DNA of 54,506 nucleotides from CAVLCC01 sp963624975. GTDB lineage: Bacteria; Actinomycetota; Coriobacteriia; Coriobacteriales; CADBOM01. The stretch lies in contig CAVFRF010000064.1 in NCBI GenBank assembly GCA_963624975.1, positions 1 to 54,506 on the forward strand, read 5' to 3'. Positions 37,584 through 45,663 of the stretch are shown piece after piece. Each line of letters opens with the position of its first letter. The first letter of the stretch is position 1. The translations under genes were made by a program, and so were the position numbers. Under the pieces are notes generated by a model that saw only the letters and a program-made list of their open reading frames with translations, was not told where the DNA came from and made no database searches.

Positions 37584-39157
37584 AAAGCATCACGAAGAGG
37601 AAGAACGGGCTGCGCTTGCTGGCAGCCGCGCTGGCTTGCGCCATAGCGGCGGCGGGGCTGCTCGCCGGATGTGGCGGCTCCGACGCGAGCGCGGGCGGCA
37701 AGACGCTCGTGCTGGGCACCACCGACTACGGCGTGGCGGCAGAAGATGCCGGACTCAATCCGCACGAGAACTACTCGGGCTGGAGCGCGGTGCGCTACGG
37801 CGTGGGCGAGACGCTGTTCAAGTTCAGCAACGACATGGAGCCGGAGCCCTGGCTGGCCACCGGCTACGAGTTCATCGACGAGACCCATTGCAGGATCGAC
37901 CTGCGCGAGGGCGTGAGGTTCACCTCCGGCCGCGCGATGGACGCTCAGGCCGTGAAGGAATGCCTCGACGACCTGCTGGCCACCAACGACCGCGCTCCGG
38001 GCGACACCAAGATCTCGAGCATCGAGGCCTCCGGAGACGGCAAGTCCATCGTCGTGGAGACCTCGGAGCCCTGCCCCGCCCTCATCAACTACCTGAGCGA
38101 CCCCTACGGGGCCATCATCGACATGCAGGTGGGCGTGAGCGAGGACAAGAACGTGAGCGGAACCGGTCCCTACAAGGCCACCGCGGTCTCCGACACCGAG
38201 ATTACCCTGGTGCCCAACACCGACTACTGGAACGGCACCCCCAAGCTCGACAGCATCATCGTGAAGACGATCGAAGACGGCGACACGCTCACCGCAGCGC
38301 TGCAGTCGGGGCAGATCAACGTCAGCTACGGCATACCCTATGCCAGCTACCCGCTGTTCGAGAATTCCAGCGACTACTCCATCAGCAGCTGCAGCACGTC
38401 GCGCACGTTCTTCGTGCAGGCCAACTACGCTTCGTCGGTGATGCAGGACGACGCGGTGCGCGAGGCGCTGTGCATGGGAGTGGACAAGCAGAGCTTCATC
38501 GACACCCTGCTCGACGGCAAGGGCGAGGCGGCCAAGGGGCCGTATCCGTCGTCGATGACGTTCGGGGACAACGAGGTGACCGCCAGCAGCTACGACCCCG
38601 AGGGCGCCAAGCAGATTCTGGAGCAGGCCGGCTGGACCGACATCGACGGCGACGGCATCCGCGAGAAGAACGGGCAGAAACTCACCATCCGCTGGCTCAC
38701 CTACCCCGGACGCGTGGAACTGCCGCTCCTGGCGGAGTCGGCGCAGGCCACGCTGGCCGAAATCGGCATCGACGTGCAGGTCAACAACACCGCCAACCAC
38801 GCCACGGTGCGCACCGACACCACCGCCTGGGACGTTTATGCCAGCGCCCTGGTGACCGCACCCACGGGCGACCCCGAGTACTTCTTCAGCTCGACCTGCC
38901 TGAGCGATTCGCCCAAGAACTACGGCGGGTACTCCAACTCTCAGCTCGACGATCTGGCCGAAGAGCTGCACGGCACCTTCGACAGCAGCAAGCGAGCCGA
39001 GCTTGCGGTGAAGATGCAGCAGACGCTGCTCGACGACCACGGGTTCCTCTTCGTGTCGCATCTCGAGATGGGCACGGTGAACAAGTCGAGCGTGACGGGC
39101 GTCCAGGCCCATCCGAGCGACTACTACGAGATCACGGTGGACACCGACGTGAACTAG
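37580..39157 (+). CDS. ABC transporter substrate-binding lipoprotein (NikA/DppA family)
   Basis: 525 aa. Signal peptide with lipobox LLAGCGGS (Cys ~31). SBP family 5 signatures: LFKFSNDMEPEPWLATGYEFIDETHCRIDLREGVRFTSGRAMDAQAV and, near residue 200, GTGPYKATAVSDTEITLVPNTDYWNGTPKLDSIIVKTIEDGDTLTAALQSGQINVSYG. The layout looks closer to NikA-like proteins than to OppA, but metal versus peptide specificity is uncertain. Delivers substrate to the two permeases. Confidence 0.92.
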   Translation: MKSITKRKNGLRLLAAALACAIAAAGLLAGCGGSDASAGGKTLVLGTTDYGVAAEDAGLNPHENYSGWSAVRYGVGETLFKFSNDMEPEPWLATGYEFIDETHCRIDLREGVRFTSGRAMDAQAVKECLDDLLATNDRAPGDTKISSIEASGDGKSIVVETSEPCPALINYLSDPYGAIIDMQVGVSEDKNVSGTGPYKATAVSDTEITLVPNTDYWNGTPKLDSIIVKTIEDGDTLTAALQSGQINVSYGIPYASYPLFENSSDYSISSCSTSRTFFVQANYASSVMQDDAVREALCMGVDKQSFIDTLLDGKGEAAKGPYPSSMTFGDNEVTASSYDPEGAKQILEQAGWTDIDGDGIREKNGQKLTIRWLTYPGRVELPLLAESAQATLAEIGIDVQVNNTANHATVRTDTTAWDVYASALVTAPTGDPEYFFSSTCLSDSPKNYGGYSNSQLDDLAEELHGTFDSSKRAELAVKMQQTLLDDHGFLFVSHLEMGTVNKSSVTGVQAHPSDYYEITVDTDVN

Positions 39158-39168
39158 AGCTCCTACAG

Positions 39169-39219
39169 CCGATGAGCCGCCCCGCGTCGCGCAAAGCCCA
39201 AGGCGCGGCGGCTCATCGG
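39169..39219 (+). terminator. Hairpin inside the importer operon
   Basis: CCGATGAGCCGCC / GGCGGCTCATCGG (39169-39181 with 39207-39219), perfect 13-bp stem just after the binding-protein stop. No U-run. It probably causes partial termination or protects the mRNA 3' end, giving more binding protein than ATPase, as in many ABC importer operons. Confidence 0.6.
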
Positions 39220-39265
39220 CGCCCCTACCCGCTAGGACCCCCACGAGAAAGGCCGCAAGGCGACG

Positions 39266-40135
39266 ATGCCAGTACCGCTGCTCGAATTCGACAACGTGAA
39301 AATCCGCTACGGCGACCCCGGCTCCGACGGCTGCACAGATGCCGTGCGGGGCGTGTCGGCTGCAGTTTGCGCCGGCCAGACGCTGGGCATCGTGGGCGAG
39401 TCGGGCAGCGGCAAGAGCACGCTGGCCAAGGCCGCCATGGGCCTGCTCGGCAACGGCGGCAGCGTATGGGAGGGCGACATCAGGTTCATGGGCGCCAGCA
39501 TCCTCGCGTTGCCGGAGTCCAGGATGCGCGAGATGCGCGGACTGGAGATGACCATGGTGTTCCAGGACTGCCTGGCGGCGCTGACCCCCACCCGCAAGGT
39601 CGCCGACCAGGTGGTGGAGATGGCGATGTCGCACATGGATGCCGGCGGCGGCGGACGCTACGGAGGAGGCCTTGGCAACAGCGGGCGGAGGCGCCCGCGC
39701 ACCAAGGTATCGCGCTCCGAACGCGAGGCCATCGAGGCCCGTGCATGCAGCTTCCTGCTGCGCCTCAACGTCAAGGATCCCGAGAGGGTGATGGCCAGCT
39801 ACCCCTTCGAGCTGTCTGGAGGCCTGGGGCAGCGAGTGGGCATCATGATGGCGCTCTTCCCAGAACCCAAGGTCCTGCTGCTCGACGAGCCCACCAGCGC
39901 GCTCGACGTGGTGTCGCAGCGGCAGGTGGTCGACGAGCTGGCCGGCATCGGCGAGCGAGCCGACGTGGCGATGATGCTGGTCACCCACAACATCGGCGTT
40001 GTGCGGAAGCTGGCCGACCATATAGTGGTGATGAAGGACGGCATGGTGATGGAGTCGGGTCCGGCATCCAGCGTGCTGGAGGACCCACAGAGCAGCTACA
40101 CCCGCGAGCTTCTGGAGGCGGTGCCACGTGGATAG
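39266..40135 (+). CDS. ABC transporter ATP-binding protein 1 (NikD/DppD family)
   Basis: 289 aa. Walker A GESGSGKST (~49-57), Q-loop VFQDCLAALTPTRKVADQV, signature LSGGLGQRVGI, Walker B VLLLDEPTSALD, H-loop VTHN. Between the Q-loop and the signature is a Gly/Arg-rich insert GGGGRYGGGLGNSGRRRPRTK (~130-150) not usual in the family. Overlaps the next ATPase gene by 8 bp. Confidence 0.92.
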   Translation: MPVPLLEFDNVKIRYGDPGSDGCTDAVRGVSAAVCAGQTLGIVGESGSGKSTLAKAAMGLLGNGGSVWEGDIRFMGASILALPESRMREMRGLEMTMVFQDCLAALTPTRKVADQVVEMAMSHMDAGGGGRYGGGLGNSGRRRPRTKVSRSEREAIEARACSFLLRLNVKDPERVMASYPFELSGGLGQRVGIMMALFPEPKVLLLDEPTSALDVVSQRQVVDELAGIGERADVAMMLVTHNIGVVRKLADHIVVMKDGMVMESGPASSVLEDPQSSYTRELLEAVPRG

Positions 40136-40901
40136 CATCCTCGAGCTTGTAGGCGTGCGAAAGACGTTCGCAGGACGGCGCACGGGCGGTGCAGAGTCGG
40201 GCAGCGTGCGCGCCCTCGACGGCGTGTCGTTTCGCGTGGAGCGCGGCGAGTGCGCGGGGCTGGTCGGCGAGTCCGGCTGCGGCAAGAGCACGATCGCGCG
40301 CGCCATCTGCAGGTTCCTCGACATCGACGAGGGACATATCCTGCTCGACGGCGAGGACATCTCGCACATACGCGGCAAGCAGCCAGGCGGCCTCTGCAGC
40401 AAGGTCCAGATGGTGTTCCAGAACCCCGCCGGCTCATTCGACCCGCGCCGCACGCTCGCCCACGGCATATGCGAGCGACTCGTGCTGGAGGGTGCCAGCC
40501 AGGCAGAGGCGCATGCCACGGCCGACGAGCTTGCCCGCCAGTGCGGCCTCGATCCGGCGATCCTCGACAGGTACCCCCGCGAAGTGAGCGGCGGTCAGTG
40601 CCAGCGTGCCGCGATAGCACGGGCTCTGGCGGCCAGGCCGGAGCTGCTCATCTGCGACGAGGCCACCAGCGCGCTCGATGCCACGGTGCAGCGTCAGATC
40701 GCCGAGCTTCTCGGACAGCTGCGCCAACAGCACGGCACGACGATGCTCTTCATCTCCCACGACCTGGCGCTGGTGTCCAGCATCTGCGACCACGTGGTGG
40801 TGATGCGCTCGGGCGAGGTGGTAGAGGACGGCCCGACGCAGCAGGTCGTGCAAAACCCCTCATCTCCCTACACCCGCCTGCTGCTGGAAGCTGCGCTGTA
40901 G
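40128..40901 (+). CDS. ABC transporter ATP-binding protein 2 (NikE/DppF family)
   Basis: 257 aa from GTG 40128. Walker A GESGCGKST, Q-loop VFQNPAGSFDPRRTL, signature SGGQCQRAAIARAL, Walker B LLICDEATSALD, H-loop ISHD. Pairs with the preceding ATPase to energise import. Last gene of the operon. Confidence 0.93.
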   Translation: MDSILELVGVRKTFAGRRTGGAESGSVRALDGVSFRVERGECAGLVGESGCGKSTIARAICRFLDIDEGHILLDGEDISHIRGKQPGGLCSKVQMVFQNPAGSFDPRRTLAHGICERLVLEGASQAEAHATADELARQCGLDPAILDRYPREVSGGQCQRAAIARALAARPELLICDEATSALDATVQRQIAELLGQLRQQHGTTMLFISHDLALVSSICDHVVVMRSGEVVEDGPTQQVVQNPSSPYTRLLLEAAL

Positions 40902-40978
40902 CCTGCGGCTTGCAGCGCAATGCACGCTTTCGCCCCGCTGCACGTGCAACACGCGCCAACTTGCATCCGAGCAATTTC

Positions 40979-41030
40979 TTCCCGAACGTGAATATTTTGG
41001 CAAATATGCTAGAATCTTCCCGAACGTGAA
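40979..41030 (+). promoter_or_regulatory. Duplicated hip operator around the hipBA promoter
   Basis: The 14-mer TTCCCGAACGTGAA (an imperfect palindrome, TTC-CG-CG-GAA) occurs exactly at 40979-40992 and 41017-41030, 38 bp apart. Between them lie TTGGCA and TATGCT, weak -35/-10 candidates. The second copy ends 18 bp before the chosen hipB start. This is the arrangement expected of HipB autoregulatory operators. Confidence 0.7.
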
Positions 41031-41048
41031 GATTTGAAGGGAATGCCG

Positions 41049-41360
41049 ATGCGAGAGAAAGTCCGAAAACTTGGCAAGATCTCCATCCCGCTCGGAGAGG
41101 GAGTCCACCTCAAAGAAGGCGAGCACCCGCTCATAAGCGAACGGGTGCTCAGCTCCGCCCAGCTCGGCCAGGCGCTGAAGAGGCGCCGTCGAGAACTGGG
41201 CTACACACAGAAGACGGCTGCCGAGCTTAGCAACCACAGCGTTCGTGCTATAGGCGACATCGAGAGGGGCCGCAGCTCGGTGGGCGTTGGCATCGTGCTC
41301 GATTACGCGCTGTCGCTGGGCGTAGACCTAACGTTGTCGGTGAGGGGCAGGTCGCAATGA
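41049..41360 (+). CDS. hipB: HipB-like antitoxin, XRE-family regulator
   Basis: 103 aa from ATG 41049 (AAGGGA upstream); TTG 41034 and ATG 41043 are alternatives. The helix-turn-helix LGQALKRRRRELGYTQKTAAELSNHSVRAIGDIERGRSSVGVGIVLDYALSLGVDL (~45-95) is typical of HipB. An N-terminal arm of ~40 residues (PLGEGVHLKEGEHPLI) is longer than in E. coli HipB. Its end overlaps the hipA start by 4 bp. Confidence 0.88.
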   Translation: MREKVRKLGKISIPLGEGVHLKEGEHPLISERVLSSAQLGQALKRRRRELGYTQKTAAELSNHSVRAIGDIERGRSSVGVGIVLDYALSLGVDLTLSVRGRSQ

Positions 41361-42643
41361 GGCTATACGTTCACAGGGAGTTCAAGGGACGCTACGAACC
41401 TGTCGGAGTCCTGCAGGACGACAGCGGCGCACCGTCGTTCTCGTACGCCGAATCATATCTGTCTTCCAACGATGCGGCACCGATATCGATAAGCCTCCCG
41501 CTCGCAAGCGAGCCTTTCGACTCGAACACGACGGCTGCGTTCTTCGACGGACTGGTGCCGGAAGGGTCGCTTCGCAGAAACCTTGCCGATGTCGCCAGAG
41601 CCGACAGACGAGACTTCCTCGCAATTCTCAATCAGGTCAGGAACGAGCCCATTGGCGCATTGGTGTTCTCTTCAGAAGCAGAGCTCACATTTCTCGATGC
41701 ATCCTATGAAGAGCTGCCGGCCAGCGAACTGAAGAACATAGCATCGATGCCGGAATCCACGGCATTGGACCTAACACTGAAGAGCAGGATCTCGCTTGCA
41801 GGCGCGCAGACGAAAATCGGGCTCTACCATTCTGGAGACGACCCTGAAGAAGGGTGGCATCTTCCCAGAGGCGGTGCCCCATCGACGCACATTCTCAAAA
41901 CATGCTCCGAGGCTTTTCCCGGAGAAACGGTCTGCGAAGCGCTGTACCTCAAGGCTGCGAAGAGAATCGATCTGCCTGCGGCAAACTGCTTTCTGATAGA
42001 GTCTGGCGCCCGAAACCCCATACTGGCCGTCGAGCGCTACGACCGCAGGTTTCCCAATGGGAACCAACGCATCATTTCAGGGCTTCCTGCACCGCTCAGG
42101 CTCCACCAGGAAGATATGTGCCAGGTGCTGGGAATTAGCTCGGGTTTGAAATACGAGGCGACGAGCACCGACTATCTCAATCTGATGTCCTTTGCCCTAA
42201 CCGGATGTTCGAGCGAGCCTACGGAGGACAGGTTCACGCTTGGCTATTTCCAGTTACTCGATTACTTGCTCGGAAATTGCGATAACCATCTCAAGAACTG
42301 GTCCATCCTCTACAGCGAAGACTGGAACGGTGCGAGGGTGGCCCCTCTCTACGATGTGGTGAACACGACGATCTATCCGCAGCTGGCGAGGGAGATGGGC
42401 GTTTCCTTCGGAGGAAGCCGGGTTGTCGACGACGTGACCGCCGATATGATCTACGAGCGCTTGGGCAATGCCGGCCTGGCTTCGTATTTCGTGAAACAGA
42501 TGTGCGCGGATATGAGAGAAGAGTTGGTACCAGCTCTCGAAGATGCGGCCAGCGAACTGGCGGAATCGGGCTTTCCGGAAGCGAAGAGCCTACTAGACGA
42601 AATCGAGCCTGGCATCAAACGCCGGCTCGAGGTAATAGCGTAG
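41357..42643 (+). CDS. hipA: HipA-like serine/threonine kinase toxin
   Basis: 428 aa. HipA N-terminal subdomain (FDGLVPEGSLRRNLA) and kinase core: SLAGAQTKIGL (P-loop), THILK (lysine), ETVCEALYLKAAKRIDLPAA, LAVERYDRR, LHQEDMCQVLG, catalytic LLGNCDNHLKNWS and metal-binding PLYDVV. All key residues are present, so it is likely active. E. coli HipA phosphorylates GltX; the target here is unknown. Co-expressed with hipB. Confidence 0.93.
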   Translation: MRLYVHREFKGRYEPVGVLQDDSGAPSFSYAESYLSSNDAAPISISLPLASEPFDSNTTAAFFDGLVPEGSLRRNLADVARADRRDFLAILNQVRNEPIGALVFSSEAELTFLDASYEELPASELKNIASMPESTALDLTLKSRISLAGAQTKIGLYHSGDDPEEGWHLPRGGAPSTHILKTCSEAFPGETVCEALYLKAAKRIDLPAANCFLIESGARNPILAVERYDRRFPNGNQRIISGLPAPLRLHQEDMCQVLGISSGLKYEATSTDYLNLMSFALTGCSSEPTEDRFTLGYFQLLDYLLGNCDNHLKNWSILYSEDWNGARVAPLYDVVNTTIYPQLAREMGVSFGGSRVVDDVTADMIYERLGNAGLASYFVKQMCADMREELVPALEDAASELAESGFPEAKSLLDEIEPGIKRRLEVIA

Positions 42644-42655
42644 CAACGCAGGCTA

Positions 42656-42692
42656 AAAGGTCCCGACATCCGCAATGGATACCGGGACCTTT
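42656..42692. terminator. Bidirectional terminator between hipA and the deacylase gene
   Basis: AAAGGTCCCG / CGGGACCTTT stem with A-rich left and T-rich right flanks, between two convergent genes. Serves both. Confidence 0.75.
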
Positions 42693-42696
42693 CGCG

Positions 42697-43227
42697 CTAC
42701 TCCTCAGGAGCTTCCAGCTTCACCACTCGCACCGGGGTGCCGTGCTCTTCCAGCAGCTTCAGCAGATCCGCCATGCGGATTCGCACCGATGCCGTGTTGT
42801 CGCATGGATGGCAGCCGATGAACTCGCGCGCCGCGCTCTCCTCGTCCAAGATGAACTGCACCTCGCAAGCCGCGTCGTTGAGCGCTCCCAGCGGATTGAC
42901 CGCTCCGGGGTACAACCCGAGCTTGGCAGCGAGATCCTTCTCGGAGGCGAACTGGAGCTTGCGCGAATCGAGCGCCTGCTGGATGCCCTTGAGTGGCACG
43001 CGCTTGTGGTCGGGCATCGACACCAGGTAGTAGTTGCGCTTCTTGTCGTCGCGCAGAAACAGGTTCTTCACCACGTCGTCCGCAAACCACAGGTCGAACC
43101 CGTCCAGGTCGTCCACCGTGAGCGCCGCTGGATGCTCGACGATCTCGTACTCCATCCCATGCTCGTCGAGTATCGCCAGCACGTCTTCCTTGGTGAGCGG
43201 GTTCGCCTGCTCAATCGTCTCAGCCAT
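42697..43227 (-). CDS. Prolyl-tRNA editing deacylase (ProXp-ala/PrdX, YbaK-like)
   Basis: 176 aa from ATG 43227 (GGAGG seven bases upstream). INS-superfamily features: FADDVVKNLFLRDDKKRNYYLVS with the conserved lysine, LQFASEKDLAAKLGLYPGAVNPLGALND, FIGCHPCDNTASVRI. It probably hydrolyses Ala-tRNA(Pro) or another mischarged tRNA in trans. Cytoplasmic, single gene, convergent with hipA. Confidence 0.9.
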   Translation of the reverse strand: MAETIEQANPLTKEDVLAILDEHGMEYEIVEHPAALTVDDLDGFDLWFADDVVKNLFLRDDKKRNYYLVSMPDHKRVPLKGIQQALDSRKLQFASEKDLAAKLGLYPGAVNPLGALNDAACEVQFILDEESAAREFIGCHPCDNTASVRIRMADLLKLLEEHGTPVRVVKLEAPEE

Positions 43228-43334
43228 CTTATCGCCTCCGAAATTCGGCATTCGCAAAAAAATCACACGGCCAAGATGATACCAGCCCGCCCGCTACAGT
43301 CTCGCACTTTTTCAACAAGTTGAAGAAGAGTTGA

Positions 43335-43370
43335 CAAGCTCGTTGTTGCCCCGGTCGCGTGCAACGTTTA
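43335..43370. repeat. Left 36-bp perfect direct repeat of the second island
   Basis: 36 bases beginning CAAGCTCGTTGTTGCCCC and ending GCAACGTTTA are identical to 46616-46651, with differing bases immediately outside on both sides. The repeat contains a partial dyad CGTTG...CAACG. It stands 13 bp beyond the stop of the orphan DinJ-like antitoxin gene. Likely an attachment or recombination site. Confidence 0.85.
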
Positions 43371-43382
43371 CCACGAGACCGA

Positions 43383-43691
43383 TCATCGGCTATGGCTTTT
43401 TTGAAACTTGGCAAATGCGCCTGCCGCATCCTGCACGTTGCCTGCGGCGTAATCATCGTATCCCCGCTGGATTTTGCCGTGAATCTGTTCTTCGGTCATT
43501 TTTGAAGCATCAATGCTTTCGGGAGCTTTGGGAATAGTTACCGGAAATGGGATCCCTCCTACGAGCACCACTTGGGTCAAAAACATATCGACGGCTGTGG
43601 ACATCGGTATTCCGAGTCTCCCCAGAACGTTTTCTGCATCGTGCTTCAATGTCGGGTTGATCCTCAAATTGAGTGTTGCAGATTTATCCAT
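43383..43691 (-). CDS. RelB/DinJ-family antitoxin, no adjacent toxin
   Basis: 102 aa. MDKSATLNLRINPTLKHDAENVLGRLGIPMSTAVDMFLTQVVLVGGIPFPV is the ribbon-helix-helix DNA-binding domain of DinJ; the C-terminal part (YDDYAAGNVQDAAGAFAKFQKS) would wrap a YafQ/RelE toxin. Such a toxin normally follows directly, but here the 36-bp island repeat lies 13 bp after the stop. The toxin was probably lost at the recombination boundary, leaving an orphan antitoxin. Confidence 0.85.
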   Translation of the reverse strand: MDKSATLNLRINPTLKHDAENVLGRLGIPMSTAVDMFLTQVVLVGGIPFPVTIPKAPESIDASKMTEEQIHGKIQRGYDDYAAGNVQDAAGAFAKFQKSHSR

Positions 43692-43709
43692 TCTTATCGC
43701 CTCCAGTCA

Positions 43710-43770
43710 ATAAGCAGTATCGAAAACTCAGAAAACGATGACTTGCTTATAGTTCCATATCAAATAAGCA
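43710..43770. promoter_or_regulatory. Repeated ATAAGCA/TGCTTAT sites before the antitoxin gene
   Basis: ATAAGCA at 43710-43716, TGCTTAT at 43744-43750 and ATAAGCA at 43764-43770 lie upstream of the DinJ-like gene; a TATAAG -10 candidate on the minus strand overlaps the middle one. They are plausible autoregulatory operator half-sites. Confidence 0.4.
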
Positions 43771-43805
43771 AAGGTTAGCTCATGAAATACCGTTCGGTAA
43801 TTGTA

Positions 43806-43855
43806 TTGACATTTTTTGTCGCCAAGGTAAAATGCCAACTGGTAATTTGATTACC
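43806..43855 (+). promoter_or_regulatory. Promoter and operator of the XRE-immA operon
   Basis: TTGACA (43806-43811) and TAAAAT (43828-43833) at 16-bp spacing. Just downstream, the palindrome GGTAAT-TTG-ATTACC (43841-43855) overlaps the likely start point, 20 bp before the XRE gene. A related half, CGGTAATTG, stands near 43796. Likely binding sites of the XRE repressor. Confidence 0.6.
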
Positions 43856-43875
43856 ATACCACTGAAAGGAAAAAC

Positions 43876-44181
43876 ATGGAGTTGGGAAAAAGAATTCAGG
43901 AGCTCTTAGATGCTCGCAATATGAGTAGGAAGGAACTCGCGGATGCGACTGGACTGACTGAAGCGGCGATAAGCAGGTATATCACAGGTACCCGGATGCC
44001 AAAGTCCATCAGTCTCAGCGCTATCGCCAAGGCCCTAGATGTCACGTCTGACGAGCTGCTCGGTAACGTTAACGACACAATAGACGAAGTGGACGACGCT
44101 ATCAGGCTGGTAGCCCGCAACGCGGGAAGTATTACCAAAGAGCAGAAGAAATACCTCATCAATGCCCTCATCGGAGACTAG
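43876..44181 (+). CDS. XRE-family repressor
   Basis: 101 aa. The helix-turn-helix RIQELLDARNMSRKELADATGLTEAAISRYITGTRMPKSISLSAIAKALDVTSDELLG fills the first 65 residues; a short helical tail follows. Phage/ICE-type repressor directly upstream of an ImmA/IrrE protease, the pair that controls induction of elements such as ICEBs1. AAAGGAAAA precedes the ATG. Confidence 0.9.
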   Translation: MELGKRIQELLDARNMSRKELADATGLTEAAISRYITGTRMPKSISLSAIAKALDVTSDELLGNVNDTIDEVDDAIRLVARNAGSITKEQKKYLINALIGD

Positions 44182-44190
44182 GAGGATAGC

Positions 44191-44763
44191 TTGTACCTGG
44201 AACCCTCTAGATACGAGGAGCTAAACCGTGAGGTTGCCGACCTCATAGAGACATACGATGCGTGCGCGTACCCTTTGGACGTATTCGCTTTGGCGGGTAG
44301 GATGGGTATCGTGTTGAGATCATACTCGTCAATCCCCTTTACAGAGCGTTCAGCATTCCAGAACATCTCCAAAGACGCGTTCACCATCGCGTCTGGCGAG
44401 TACGAGGTGGACACGACATTCATTTGTTACAACCAAAACATGAACGGCGGCAGGCTGAGACAGAGCATCGCCCACGAAATCGCTCACATCTGGTTGGAGC
44501 ACCCAAACGACAAGGATCCCTTTGAGACCGAAGCCGAATACTTCGCTGCATATCTTCTAGCGCCCATACCCCTCATTATCAAATTAAGGCTAGCGAGCGT
44601 ATTGGAGGTTAAAGAGCGTTTCGGCGTAAGCTTCGAGGCCGCAAGAATCTCCCTCGAGCGAGCTGGTAACAGATGCCGATGCGGCAAGGCGGGATTTGAA
44701 TACGAGTACGGGATCATCAACATGTACAACCTGAAAGGAGGTGGTTGCCTTGAAATCGCCTAG
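44191..44763 (+). CDS. ImmA/IrrE-family metallopeptidase
   Basis: 190 aa from TTG 44191 (AGGAGG upstream). Zinc-protease helix HEIAHIWLEH (~95-104) with the later glutamate in ETEAEYFAAYLLAP. Family members cleave the paired XRE repressor, so it is probably an anti-repressor that switches on the downstream cassette. Its 3' end runs through the strong SD and TTG of the second structured RNA; the tail ...NLKGGGCLEIA is encoded by that element. Confidence 0.9.
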   Translation: MYLEPSRYEELNREVADLIETYDACAYPLDVFALAGRMGIVLRSYSSIPFTERSAFQNISKDAFTIASGEYEVDTTFICYNQNMNGGRLRQSIAHEIAHIWLEHPNDKDPFETEAEYFAAYLLAPIPLIIKLRLASVLEVKERFGVSFEAARISLERAGNRCRCGKAGFEYEYGIINMYNLKGGGCLEIA

Positions 44764-44890
44764 CAAAAAGCGGCCGCCGGAATTGGCGTTCCAGCGACCG
44801 CGGGCGGTATGGCACGCCATACCTAGTGCAACGAGTATTGTGCCATGCCGTCCGTCGATATCGATTGCAATTCAGAAGAAATCCGACGGA
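44734..44890 (+). ncRNA. Structured leader RNA upstream of DUF4417 (copy B)
   Basis: Begins AAAGGAGGTGGTTGCC-TTG, the same SD spacing to a TTG as copy A. The TTG opens a 60-codon frame (44750-44932) rather than a 5-codon one. Stem 1 pairs 44770-44777 with 44794-44801 (one mismatch). Stem 2 pairs 44805-44815 with 44840-44850 (11 bp with a G-U at the same rung as in copy A, extendable to 14 bp with a second G-U). The exclusive hairpin pairs 44806-44812 with 44817-44823. A third stem pairs 44851-44857 with 44884-44890. The stem-1 block (32 nt) and the following block (52 nt) have exactly the lengths of copy A, with little sequence identity in the stems. 44891-45000 holds no other supported feature. 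Confidence 0.65.
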
Positions 44891-45000
44891 AGGATACGGT
44901 GTTCCAATGGTCCAATACCATCACGTTTGTAAGTTCGTCTTAGCTCTGCATTTCGGTGTGGGTAGTACGCATCTTGCTTCTCTGAGGGGAGGTGAGTAGT

Positions 45001-45663
45001 ATGACCAAGGAAAATTACAAACGCAGCGGATGTGTTGACGTGTTCAGGTCTTATCTCGTCAAAGACGCAACATTCGCCGGTGAGCTTGAGATTCCTACAC
45101 TGAAGCCTGTCGACCTGCTGCCCGGCGAAATGAAACCCTTTTCGCAGGCCATTTCCTCTAGGAAGAGGCATATCTGGGTCCACTTCTACGAGGACGATGC
45201 GAAGTTCGAGCGCATCTGGAACAATCCAAAGCGGTACCTGAAAATGCTGGGAGAGTTCGACGGAGTAATATCTCCCGATTTCAGCCTGTATAGGGATATG
45301 CCACTTGTCATGCAGTACTGGAACATTTACAGGTCGAGGGCATTCGCTCATGCGCTGCAGTCAGCTGGCGTACCCGTCATCCCCAACATTCGCTTCGGGG
45401 ATTCTAGAACATGGGAAGCATGTTGCCTTGGAATCCCCGTCAACTCTGCCATCGCCGTTGGAAGTCATGGCAATCTGAAGAACGCCGAAGACCGCCGACA
45501 TTTCACGGCTGGCCTCGACTATGTTGTCAAGGCGGTGCGACCGACAACCATCGTTGTATATGGAGCTGCGCCAGATTCGATATTTGGCGTATACATCAAG
45601 CAAAGTATTCGGGTCGCCTCATTTACGAGCGAATTCGCTAGCTCTCGCGAAACGAGCGCATAA
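45001..45663 (+). CDS. DUF4417 domain protein (copy B)
   Basis: 220 aa from ATG 45001 behind GGGGAGGTGAG. Full family signature: FAGELEIPTLKP (~25-36), WVHFYEDDAKFERIWNNPKRYL (59-80), FDGVISPDFSLYRDMPLVMQYWNIYRSRAFAHALQ (86-120), VPVIPNIRFGD, SAIAVGSHG and TTIVVYGAAPDSIF (182-195). It resembles a TIM-barrel-like alternation of strands and helices, but no reaction is known. Its stop overlaps the start of the toxin-like ORF (TAATG). Same genetic position as copy A. Confidence 0.88.
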   Translation: MTKENYKRSGCVDVFRSYLVKDATFAGELEIPTLKPVDLLPGEMKPFSQAISSRKRHIWVHFYEDDAKFERIWNNPKRYLKMLGEFDGVISPDFSLYRDMPLVMQYWNIYRSRAFAHALQSAGVPVIPNIRFGDSRTWEACCLGIPVNSAIAVGSHGNLKNAEDRRHFTAGLDYVVKAVRPTTIVVYGAAPDSIFGVYIKQSIRVASFTSEFASSRETSA

